A DNA stretch of 21,390 nucleotides from Oppiella nova (taxonomy: Eukaryota > Arthropoda > Arachnida > Sarcoptiformes > Oppiidae), in contig CAJPVJ010000689.1 of the NCBI GenBank assembly GCA_905397405.1, positions 1 to 21,390 of the forward strand, in the 5' to 3' direction. Each line of letters starts with the position of its first letter. Within the stretch, counting starts at the first letter, position 1. This document shows positions 13,365 to 21,390 of this stretch, one piece after another. The position numbers and the translations under genes are program-made. Under the pieces are notes generated by a model. It searched no databases. It saw nothing but the letters and a program-made list of their open reading frames with translations, and was not told where the DNA came from.

Positions 13365-15823
13365 TTAATGTTCAGTCATATCAGTGTGGGATGGGAGGAG
13401 TGGGTGTGACTCTGTTTGCGAGGGTCGGTCGGGTCTGTCGGCTCGCGATCTGCTAATACTATTAGACGCGAACTGATGTAAGAATAAAGTGCTTAAAGAC
13501 ATGGCAGCCGCCCGTTCCTCCTGTTCGGTAACACTGTTTGAAATAGCGTTTAAGAGGCGTTCCCTTTCATTCCTATAGGCATTGCTTTCGATGTCTTGTT
13601 CTTTGTTAGAAGAGCTCGAGTCAGAGGGCGGAGGAGTGTTGGCGTCGGTGACTGAACCCAATTTGAGACTAGAGTTGAGAGCACTTCGGCTCATCATTTG
13701 ACTGTCATTTGGATCGCATATCGATTTGATATTATCGATGAACTTCTTCTGGGAGTCATTGTTTGGACTCCAATTAGGATTCGTTAGTTTGAAGTGAATT
13801 AGACTTAACTCTAATTTGCCGTTTTCTGTGGCTCTGGTCGACAGGGGCGGCACATCCGTCAACTTATCCTCGATTTTAATACCCTTTTGTTCGTTTGAAA
13901 GACTCGATACACTCGGCTTCCACAGAGGATTGCCATTCTCCCTGATGTTCATCATTGCAAAAGTACAGACATCTCCCGTTCCTGTGATCTCAACCGTATA
14001 GTTGTGGAAGAAATCTATTATCTCAAGGGCTCGGGGTCTCAGGTGTCGGAACAGAATATAAGGCGTCGCTAAAGGACTTAAGAGTTCTTCAAAGACAGCA
14101 ACGATCTTGTATTGGAAAACGTTGGACATGGCGTTCCTGGCCTGACTCGTATAGGGAGCGTATCCGTGAGGCTTGTAATGGATGTGCTCCAGGACTTTGG
14201 CGTTGAGCTCTGCGTGAGTATAACGAGAGGGTATCTCTGAGGAGATGAATGCTCTCGATATGGCTATGAGTGCGCCCAGAAGTGTCACTAAAGTTATGAT
14301 GTGTTCCTAAAAAATGTAATATAAATGTAAAAATACAATATTTAAGTTATATATTACAAACACTCGATTCAATTCATTCTTAATAACTATTTGCCCGCAA
14401 AGATAGGCACCAATTGTGGAAATAGTAGTTTAAACACAAAATATTAAACTTTAGACAAACGCTAAGTTACTGTATATTTAATATATTAATAAATGAAATA
14501 TAGTACTCACAGTCGCAATCACGTCCTCATCATAAACGGTCAGAAGTATGACAACTGAAACAACTGTTCCGGCAATAAATGACACAAATTTAGCCAACAC
14601 TTCGAGTAAGGGAGACGTGAATGAGTTCATGTATTTTGTGGCCGCTTTGTAGCCGCTATTGAGTCGTTCATTCAATTGATGGTCTAATTCGTTGAAATGT
14701 CTGCAAAACCACTTGGAATACAGAGACCAACCCCTGGAACCTAAAGCCATGGATGGATCGCGTTTGATGGCCTCGGCGTACGTATAGATAATGTACAATA
14801 ACTGCCAGAGGCTTACCATTGGAAAGAGTATTAAATTAATGAAGAATACAGAGACCAACCCCTGGAACCTAAAGCCATGGATGGATCGCGTTTGATGGCC
14901 TCGGCGTACGTATAGATAATGTACAATAACTGCCAGAGGCTTACCATTGGAAAGAGTATTAAATTAATGACAGCGAAGAGAATGCAATATCTCTCCAACT
15001 TTTGCGCACAAATCAGTCGATTGGTTCCGCTCTTCACTTCGTCCTTAAGTTTCCAATTATTCTCAAAGAGAGAGAAAGAGGTCCTGAAGAGGAGGAGTTG
15101 GAAATTGAATTGCAAGCCTTTGGTCAGGTATGTGAGTTCGCCAACGAATGGCACCTTATAGTGGATGGGAAGCAAGCCTTTGTTGATCAGCGCTATCATG
15201 TAGTTGTGGTGCCGGAGAAGACGGTTATGAATGACTAACTCATTGAGTTGTGCGTCCTGTAGGAGGCAGACGTGTTGGGCCTGAATGAGTCGGCTCTGGA
15301 TGTCCTGCCATGTGAACAGAGTTGAGTCCGAGATATGCAGCGCTTCGCTGTAGAAGGCTTTGATGGCGTGGTTCACAATCAGTGAGTGAATCGCTTTGAA
15401 TAACTTGAAGAACCAGAAGACCAGTGCTATCACTATTAGGTAGACCTCAAGCGCACTATAAGTAACGGAGTGGTAAGGGATGAGCACATCACTGATTGTC
15501 ACTTTGGATGTGTTATTACTACCACCGGCCGGCGGTTTGTTTTTGAATAGTATGTCGTAATCAATAAAATGATATAAAAATATTGTGAATAATATAACAA
15601 ATAGTATTTGAATCAGTTCTAAGACATTGCTTAAGACAATGCATGCGAATCCCGACTTTTGGTGGTATTTGTAGACTTTGTTGAAGAAGTCATCCAAGTC
15701 ATGGATGTAGTGCTGCCACGAGCGCATCCCATTGCGGCCATCGCTGGGCAGCACATGTATCAGCACATGATTGGCGTCATCACCGATCTCTGCGAAACTC
15801 TGGTACGAAGCACTCGAAGTCAT
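13365..15823 (-). CDS. ATG9: Autophagy-related protein 9 (ATG9), two coding exons, interrupted by a 128-bp duplication
   Basis: ATG9 is the multispanning lipid scramblase on vesicles that seed the autophagosome. The coding start is taken as ATG at 15823 (MTSSASYQSFAEIG). A splice acceptor TTTCAG just upstream (15857-15862) implies a 5' UTR intron. The first coding exon ends at 14511 (donor GTGAGT). The second runs 14306-13365 after a 204-bp intron, phase 0. Collapsing the repeat at 14716-14970 gives 708 residues; human ATG9A has 839. Landmarks are: W-HYIHDLDDFFNKVYKYHQ near the N-terminus; hydrophobic segments near LELIQILFVILFTIFLYHF, LIVIALVFWFF, LILFPMVSLWQLLYIIY, FVSFIAGTVVSVVILL and ITLVTLLGALIAI; the YDEDV motif before the intron; and the strongly conserved LRPRALEIIDFFHNYTVEITG core. 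The C-terminal tail is Ser-rich and shorter than in vertebrates. Divergent from MED8. Confidence 0.95.
14716..14970 (-). repeat. 127-bp direct repeat, copies separated by 1 base, inside ATG9
   Basis: Copies 14716-14842 and 14844-14970 are identical by eye, with base 14843 between them. The block covers the LILFPMVSLWQLLYIIY to GWSLYS coding segment and frameshifts an otherwise intact gene. Confidence 0.95.
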
Positions 15824-17070
15824 GTCACACACACTGCTCACCCGCACCACCACCTCCTGAAACACAATACATACATATTATGACACCAGTTATATAATAG
15901 TATTATTAATACACAGTATGTGATCATATGATGAAACATACAGTCATTACTTCATATAAAACTACTAAATATTTTCAACGCAAACCAATTAAACAAAAGC
16001 AATGGTTATGTGATATAACGTGTAAATTGTAAAGTCATTCAATAAATGGATAATAAAGTGGAGACCAATTGAAACAAAGAGAGAGACAACACATTGTGAC
16101 TCAAAGTGTTTGTCATTAACACTGCCATTGAGAGAGTGATTGACTTATAAGACAATCAGTGGTTATCTCTTCACTAAACCATTGCTTTCATTGTTTTCTA
16201 TGTGAATGTCTTTCAAACGTCATATCAATGCAAGCCTTCATTNTCATTGTTTTCTATGTGAATGTCTTTCAAACGTCATATCAATGCAAGCCTTCATTCA
16301 TTGCAATGACATTCAAATGTATTATCCATTTGTCACATGTATTCATGTATTCAAACATATTTAAAGCACACATATATTGAAAACGTCATACAAATGGTGT
16401 ATAAATGTAATCATAAATTACTAAACAATTCAAATATACCTAAAATTAATTATAAATTTTTTAAAGACTTACTTTTGGTTTTGTGTTTATTTATCAAACC
16501 ATTAATTGATAGCAAATGTGATAAGAGTTATAACATTTGGATTCAATGTATTGCATATAAAAGTAAACAAACGCTTCAATTAACGTTAAATCAATTGAAT
16601 TGAATGAATGAGTGATTCAAATGAATGCAATTAAAAGTGAAATGTTTTTGTTTTCATGAGTAATGCATACAATGTTTGTGTACTTCAATCACCACTGCAT
16701 TGACCCAAACATTAGACATCAGCTGACAATACGAGCCATACATTCAACACGTTATTCATTGCACACACTCTCTGCTAATACGCACTCCCTTTGCATACAC
16801 TGCGACCCATTGTATATGCAATGCACTCACTATTGCTGACCAATACATATAGTCCTGTCATTCAATCAATTGATTACATTTGAAACGAAAATACAATAAA
16901 TTCATTGATTTCTGAATACATGAATGGAGTAATAGTTGCGAAACGATGTAAGAGTGCAGTGACTGTGCGGGCAGTGTATGACTCGTCCAACACATGATAA
17001 GTCGTCACTATATATGTGGCGAACCCTATGTTTGCATTGATGTTGTGGACCAACTTGTGGTGATCTATAT
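15824..17070. promoter_or_regulatory. Divergent intergenic region between ATG9 and MED8
   Basis: About 1.2 kb of AT-rich sequence separates the two head-to-head genes. It should hold the ATG9 5' UTR exon(s) and both promoters. I see an acceptor at 15857-15862 for ATG9 but could not place its donor. It contains many ATTCA/TTCAAA-type words but no element I can name, and no coding gene. Confidence 0.5.
16188..16298. repeat. 55-bp direct repeat around an N
   Basis: Copies 16188-16242 and 16244-16298 are identical by eye and flank an N at 16243, like the N-separated duplications in DHX8. Non-coding. Confidence 0.93.
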
Positions 17071-17123
17071 GTGACAGACAGTGACAGACAGTGACAGACA
17101 GTGACAGACAGTGACAGACAGTG
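17071..17123 (+). repeat. (GTGACAGACA)5 decamer repeat abutting the MED8 start codon
   Basis: Five perfect decamers occupy 17071-17120. The next decamer, 17121-17130 (GTGATGGACA), is a sixth unit with two substitutions that create the ATG used as the MED8 start. The decamer has no ATG, so the array adds no upstream start codon to the leader. Confidence 0.95.
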
Positions 17124-17855
17124 ATGGACAGGGAGGAGAAGCAGTTGGAGGCAGTGGTGGACGCACTGATCCATCGGGTGTCTGACCTGAAGAACTCGTT
17201 GCAGACATTCATCATGAGGTTGGAGAACGACTACGAGTCCATATCGTGGACGCAATTCATCGACTCTTATGTCGTGTTTTCGGCGCAAATCCATAATCTG
17301 ATGAAAATCGTGAAGAACGACAAAACGCCTCCTCTTCGCAGTCGAGTCCTCTTCCCTCTACTCTTGAGTCCAGACATCGACGAAGAGCTGATGAAACTGA
17401 CGGAAGGGAGGGTCCAGTCATTCAATCACGATATGGTTCCCGACTATCTTCGCACGAAACCAGAGCTCGAGATCGAGTCGAAAGAGTCAGCGATTGTGTC
17501 GAAGGCCTGTAATCTGAGCGCAGATCAGAGTCAGAAGCAGATGACGTCCGCCAATAAGATCGTCAATAATATGACGGAATTGGTTAAGAATTGTCGCGAA
17601 GAATGGGAGACAGAAACCAATCGCCAGAACCAGACCCAGACGTCACTCATGTCCGACACGACGACACTCATCGCTGCCATCACTTTCGGCAAAGGACTCA
17701 AAGCTATGACCACTTCGATGAAGGCATCGCAACCACCGGTGCTGTCGTCCGTCGCGCCCACACCCGGGCCTCAGAGGGCGGGCGCCGGGAAAGCGCCGGC
17801 GACTATCAAGACTAACATCAAAGCCGCCGCTAATATACACCCTTACGGACGATAA
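17124..17855 (+). CDS. MED8: Mediator of RNA polymerase II transcription subunit 8
   Basis: MED8 is a head-module subunit of the Mediator coactivator and acts in the nucleus. The single-exon frame encodes 243 residues; the human protein is somewhat longer. The N-terminus (MDREEKQLEAVVDALIHRVSDLKNSL, split here as helices one and two) matches the family's coiled-coil start. Conserved blocks follow: PLLLSPDIDEELMKLTEGRV, NHDMVPDYLRTKPE, AITFGKGLKAM, and a terminal TIKTNIKAAANIHPYGR like the human end. The middle is polar with predicted helices (roughly residues 120-165), and the Pro/Ala-rich stretch before the C-terminus is low-complexity. The first in-frame ATG after the decamer array is the natural start. 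It is convergent with the small gene at 18172-18724. Intact and very secure. Confidence 0.96.
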   Translation: MDREEKQLEAVVDALIHRVSDLKNSLQTFIMRLENDYESISWTQFIDSYVVFSAQIHNLMKIVKNDKTPPLRSRVLFPLLLSPDIDEELMKLTEGRVQSFNHDMVPDYLRTKPELEIESKESAIVSKACNLSADQSQKQMTSANKIVNNMTELVKNCREEWETETNRQNQTQTSLMSDTTTLIAAITFGKGLKAMTTSMKASQPPVLSSVAPTPGPQRAGAGKAPATIKTNIKAAANIHPYGR

Positions 17856-17892
17856 CCCGGACTCCCATTTGATTCACTCTTTTCTCACTATC

Positions 17893-17898
17893 AATAAA
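17893..17898 (+). promoter_or_regulatory. Probable MED8 poly(A) signal
   Basis: AATAAA lies 38 bases after the MED8 stop codon. Its position suits a short 3' UTR. Confidence 0.65.
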
Positions 17899-18171
17899 AT
17901 GACATTTTATTTGATCCACAATTGCATTGTTTTCTCATTTCTGGTCTCAATTTTTCGATAGACAGACCAAACAAAATGAATTAGACTCGAGTCATACAGT
18001 CTTGCAAATACCAAAACTCCAAAACTTTTGTAGGGGAACGGTATGTCTATTACATGTTTTAGTTTTGTTTTCCCTCATAAGTAAAGTTTGATTAGATTTC
18101 TGGTGTGTTCTCGTGTCTGACCTAATGGCAGACCAAACATTCAATTATAGTCCATCGACTCTGTTGTGTCA
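17899..18171. other. Spacer downstream of MED8, nothing recognised
   Basis: This is AT-rich convergent spacer between MED8 and the small minus-strand gene. No gene or clear element was seen. Confidence 0.5.
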
Positions 18172-18724
18172 TCAGAGGTAGGATTTAAGTAATTCATTGA
18201 TTTCAGAAGCGGAGGGTCTTTTGGATGAGTCGGGGGCCGTACACGAGCGCACCACCTGTCGAAGCTGTCGTAACAAAAGCATTTAAATACAGAATTGACT
18301 GTATATTAAGAATATTTTCATGTCATTCAAACTCACAATTTCTAGGAGTTGTGGGCGTTCTCTATACCAATGTTAAGATGGATTAATGCATGAAAATAAA
18401 AGTGTGTTTAGGATTAGTACTGATAATTAAGTTTATAGTTAATCAATGTATGGATAGGCCAGGTATGTGAAATTCTTAGAATACAGTTGACTAGTATAAC
18501 GTTAATAAAAGTTACAAGAAGTTAAAGTTGCAATTAATTATTAAAGATACAAAATACTCAGAAATAATTGAGTAGATCAAGGAAATGGTGTCAAACCTGT
18601 CCAAAGGTCGGGTCTGGACATCATTATACTGAGTGATTGATTCCTTCTTGATGTCCACTTTGGGGGAAGAGTTCTCTTGAGGGAGTAGTCCCTTAATCTT
18701 ACCGTTATTCTCATTACTAGCCAT
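18172..18724 (-). CDS. Putative small three-exon gene, 81 residues, function unknown
   Basis: Proposed exons are 18724-18597, 18361-18337 (a 25-bp microexon) and 18264-18172. Splice sites are GT-AG: donors GTTTGA and GTGAGT, acceptors TATAG and GACAG. The joined frame is continuous across both junctions. It starts MASNENNGKIKG, passes through RPLDRERPQLLEIL and ends EINELLKSYL before a TGA. The N-terminal half is polar and charged; the C-terminal half looks like amphipathic helices (LLEILRQVV, INELLKSYL). I do not recognise the family. Support is the coherent phase, a natural stop and protein-like composition, all from reading alone. The first donor is weak. The alternative is that only exon 1 or exon 3 is real, or that it is non-coding. 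It lies upstream-adjacent to MED8 (convergent) and downstream of RACGAP1 (same strand). Confidence 0.5.
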
Positions 18725-19383
18725 CACTGATGTCTCAACACATTTACGTCTAATGTCTTAACAAATCTCACAACTTATGGATCCACTGATGGTCTAAATA
18801 TATCAATGAATTAGTGATGGTTTTCAACACTGAATAACTGAATGAATGTTTATTTGTTCAGTGAATGAGAGAACCGTTGCTTTAACATAATGGCTGTGAG
18901 ACTGACTGTTAGTTTGTCGCAAAACTGATAAACATTTATGAATTTACAAACACTTCAAACACTCATTCATACTATTAATATGAATATCCTGTAGTTGATG
19001 ATAACAATCAGTGATCATGGTCATTTTGAACCAGTGTGATGCGAGGTTTGCCGCAATTGCACTCATTTAGTCGAATCGATTGAACATTTTATTTCTCATT
19101 TGTTACACAAGTATTTCAGTAAAATTGTTTAAATACTGAATTCTATAGAACCGGCAGTTCTTTACAATACATATAATCATATAATTGAATACATATTTAA
19201 TATTCCAAATAATAGATCAAATAGAATAATTACCGGTAAAAACAATTTTAGATATATTTTTAAGTAATAATTCAAGTAATAAGTATTAAAGCATTGAAAT
19301 TTGTCTCCAAGTGTTTGGATTAAGTATTAAAATATGAATACAAAATAAATATCTGTTGACTTGTCTGACATTTGATTAAAACA
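18725..19383. other. Intergenic region between the small gene and RACGAP1
   Basis: This is AT-rich sequence that should include the promoter of the small minus-strand gene and the RACGAP1 3' UTR. Nothing specific was recognised. Confidence 0.5.
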
Positions 19384-21390
19384 TTAAAACAATGGCTTCA
19401 ATGAAAGGGTTCCTCTTGAGGAGTGGGAAGTGCTTCGAAGTGGTGTTAGAGTTCCCCTTTGAATGGTTCCGAGACGACCATTACTGTGAGCCCTTCTATC
19501 AGGAGATCCGACTAAAAAGCAAATTCAAAGTTAATATCAAGACATGAAAATCAAAGACAATCCATACATCGATTGGTTTCCCACGCGTTGACTGAAGTCA
19601 ACACTCCATTCCAATAGTCTTCAGGTATTCTGAAGAGCGCTTCCATCACTTTAATCTGTTTTGGATTCTCAGCTAATATTTCAGTGATGGGCGGATCAAC
19701 CATCGAGTGGCCAACGATTGTGGGACCGAATACTTTGGCCAGTGATCGGCTGTCCATACGATTGCCATCACAGTTGGCCACACGGATCAAGTGAACCATA
19801 ATGAAGGACAGACTGTCTCTACCATCGAGTGGCCAACGATTGTGGGACCGAATACTTTGGCCAGCGATCGGCTGTCCATACGATTGCCATCACAGTTGGC
19901 CACACGGATCAAGTGAACCATAATGAAGGACAGACTGTCTCTGTTAGCGGTCGGCAACTCCTCAACCGTTTGCATAATCAGTGTCTTCTCTTCGTCGGGA
20001 TTTTCCTGATCTGAGGCGCGAACAAAGTCTCGCCAAAGAATGCGAGTCACGAGAGGTTCGTCCAATTCCTTGAGGGAAAATCAAAGACAATCCATACATC
20101 GATTGGTTTCCCACGCGTTGACTGAAGTCAACACTCCATTCCAATAGTCTTCAGGTATTCTGAAGAGCGCTTCCATCACTTTAATCTGTTTTGGATTCTC
20201 AGAGGTCGGCAACTCCTCAACCGTTTGCATAATCAGTGTCTTCTCTTCGTCGGGATTTTCCTGATCTGAGGCGCGAACAAAGTCTCGCCAAAGAATGCGA
20301 GTGACGAGAGGTTCGTCCAATTCCTTGAGGAACAGCTTGAGAACACCGCAGAGCACATGGATGTCATACGACGACAAACCAAACATTCCTGTCTTAGTCT
20401 TCAGGAACTTCTCCTTCAATTCTCGGATGTCTTTATCGGATCCACACTTCCTGTAAATGCCTTCTTCGTCGAGACCTCTTCTCTCAATTTCATTGCAGAT
20501 ATAGATAATGATCGCCGGAATCATTGGACGCGTTTGTGGCGCGAAGTCTGCGATTAACACCATTTGAGAGCTCTTTCCATTGGGTTTGCGGAATGGAATG
20601 CATGGCACCGGTAGTCGACTCTTGCATTTGATGTGACAAATGACACGACAGTCTTCGCAGCACAAGAATGTGCCGAAGAAACCAATGGCTTCACGACAGG
20701 GCCCACAATAGGCCGGTTTGAAGGCCTTCTTCTGAATTAAGTTGTGTTTCCTCTCCTCTAAAGGAGTCGTCGAGAAAATGGGCGAAAGATTGCGTCGATT
20801 GGCGTCTGAGAAGAGCCGTGAGTTCAGTGAACCCATGCGTGGAGTGCTCTTCGAGACGACGCCATACCTCTCGTCAGGCATTTGGTTGGCGTTGAGTGAA
20901 GTGCGCGGCGCCGGCGTCTCCAGAGTCGGCGAATCCAAGTCGATGTTGTCGTCGAAGACGGCTTTGGGGGCCAATCGGTCGCCGAAGTGGGGCTCAAGAA
21001 AGCCATCATTCGAGCGCCGAGTCATCGCATATTTGGTCCGTTCGGCGGCGTTTGGCTCGCATTCAGTGCTCTTCCGTTTGCCGCTCTTCCGTCTGTTGGC
21101 CACGGATTCACTCAATATGTTGTCTTCAATGCGATCGTAGTCGAGACCATAGAAAGACTCGTTGGTGTCTTCTTTGACTGTTTCCAAATGGTTTAGATTG
21201 AGATACGACAGCACCTTATCTCTGGTCTCCTGGCTCTGGTTGGCCACCGGATCCTTCAGCACGAAGTCCTTAATGGCGTTCAACTGACTCCTCAACGCAT
21301 TCCTCTGCTTCAGTAAATCCTCTCTGTTTTGCACCTCTTTTCCGAAGCCAAACCTCACGTGTTGTAGGTTTGACACCAACTCTCGGTTCT
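19384..21390 (-). CDS. RACGAP1: Rac GTPase-activating protein 1 (MgcRacGAP/tumbleweed), N-terminus outside window, internally scrambled
   Basis: This is the GAP subunit of centralspindlin, acting with kinesin-6 at the spindle midzone in cytokinesis. From the right edge it shows the end of the coiled coil, a Ser/Arg-rich linker, and a C1 zinc finger (AYCGPC, then CCEDCRVICHIKC). The RhoGAP domain follows, with the arginine finger in EGIYRKCG, then LKLFLKELDEPL, ANRDSLSFIMVHLIRVA and LAKVFGPTIVGH. The last exon lies behind a 56-bp intron (donor GTATGG after 19568, acceptor TTTTTAG before 19511). It adds the segment starting FGSPDRRAHSNGRLG and ending LSLKPLF at the TAA (19384-19386). In coding order, downstream of 20331, the blocks run B, A, B, C, C, A (see the repeat entries). 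One B, one C and the last A in that order, with the short unique linkers, rebuild a normal RhoGAP domain. Identity is secure; the exact intact frame is an inference. Confidence 0.92.
19546..20202 (-). repeat. 127-bp block A in two copies (19546-19672 and 20076-20202), RACGAP1
   Basis: Block A encodes the ENPKQIKVMEALFRIPEDYW region and includes the donor of the final intron. The copy at 19546-19672 is in its proper place before the last exon. The copy at 20076-20202 is wedged between the two B copies. The length is again 127. Confidence 0.93.
19699..19942 (-). repeat. 122-bp tandem repeat (block C), RACGAP1
   Basis: Copies 19699-19820 and 19821-19942 abut with no spacer and differ at one site (CCAGTGATC against CCAGCGATC). 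The block encodes the VHLIRVANCDG to VGHSMV part of the RhoGAP domain. The lack of a spacer and the mismatch set it apart from the 127+1 class. Confidence 0.93.
19949..20330 (-). repeat. 127-bp block B in two copies (19949-20075 and 20204-20330), RACGAP1
   Basis: Block B encodes DEPLVTRILWRDFVRASDQE to EELPT. The copies differ at one base (GTCAC against GTGAC). The right copy is joined on its left, through one base (20203), to block A, which skips the central RhoGAP sequence; the left copy joins correctly to ANRDSLSF. Confidence 0.93.

Noticed and set aside
16337-16603. 88-codon plus-strand open frame between ATG9 and MED8
   Set aside because: It has AT-rich chance composition with no recognisable domain, and it sits in the divergent promoter interval.
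19393-19547. Plus-strand frame from ATG at 19393 (MASMKGFLLRSG...) of about 50 codons
   Set aside because: It overlaps the well-supported last RACGAP1 exon and its small intron on the other strand; no family is recognised.
20742-21196. Overlapping plus-strand frames opposite RACGAP1
   Set aside because: They are antisense shadows of RACGAP1 coding sequence, with no domain of their own.

Overview
The window is nuclear DNA of an animal. It holds single-copy metazoan housekeeping genes with GT-AG introns of 50-204 bp, separated by AT-rich spacers. The compact genes and very short introns suggest an arthropod, plausibly an acariform mite; I cannot fix the species from sequence alone. There is no operon, prophage, CRISPR or bacterial content.

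Layout. (1) 1-1500 (+): the 3' half of a DHX8/PRP22 DEAH-box splicing helicase, entering from beyond the left edge. (2) 1783-2432: a foldback, MITE-like inverted repeat. 2449-3000: a 60-bp-period minisatellite. (3) 3435-7057 (-): a second copy of DHX8, in inverted orientation, with the N-terminus, RS-rich segment, S1 domain and helicase core, cut off in the HA2 region. It shares a 725-bp inverted overlap with the first copy, about 1-2% diverged. (4) 7272-7532 (+): UQCRH, the complex III hinge subunit, divergent from DHX8. (5) 8177-10326 (-): a complete four-exon glycerol kinase with a C-terminal membrane anchor. (6) 10327-13364: a 3-kb AT-rich stretch with no supported gene. (7) 13365-15823 (-): the autophagy scramblase ATG9. 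(8) 17124-17855 (+): Mediator subunit MED8. (9) 18172-18724 (-): a probable small three-exon gene of unknown function. (10) 19384-21390 (-): RACGAP1 (centralspindlin GAP), running off the right edge.

The genes do not form one pathway. They cover splicing, respiration, glycerol metabolism, autophagy, transcription and cytokinesis, and they sit mostly in divergent or convergent pairs.

The strongest unusual signal is technical. At least four coding or 3'-flank sites carry a direct repeat of exactly 127 bp whose copies are separated by exactly one base. Further 127-bp copies occur in RACGAP1 and at the DHX8 inversion junction, and three other duplications (55, 137 and 166 bp) are separated by a single N. 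This looks like unmerged k=127 contig overlaps in a short-read assembly rather than biology. It explains nearly all the frame breaks in otherwise intact genes. The DHX8 inverted duplication may share that cause (two haplotypes joined head to head), or it may be real. I see no convincing undescribed biological system. The best biological leads are the foldback element, the small spliced gene, and the MED8 start codon lying in a degenerate repeat unit.
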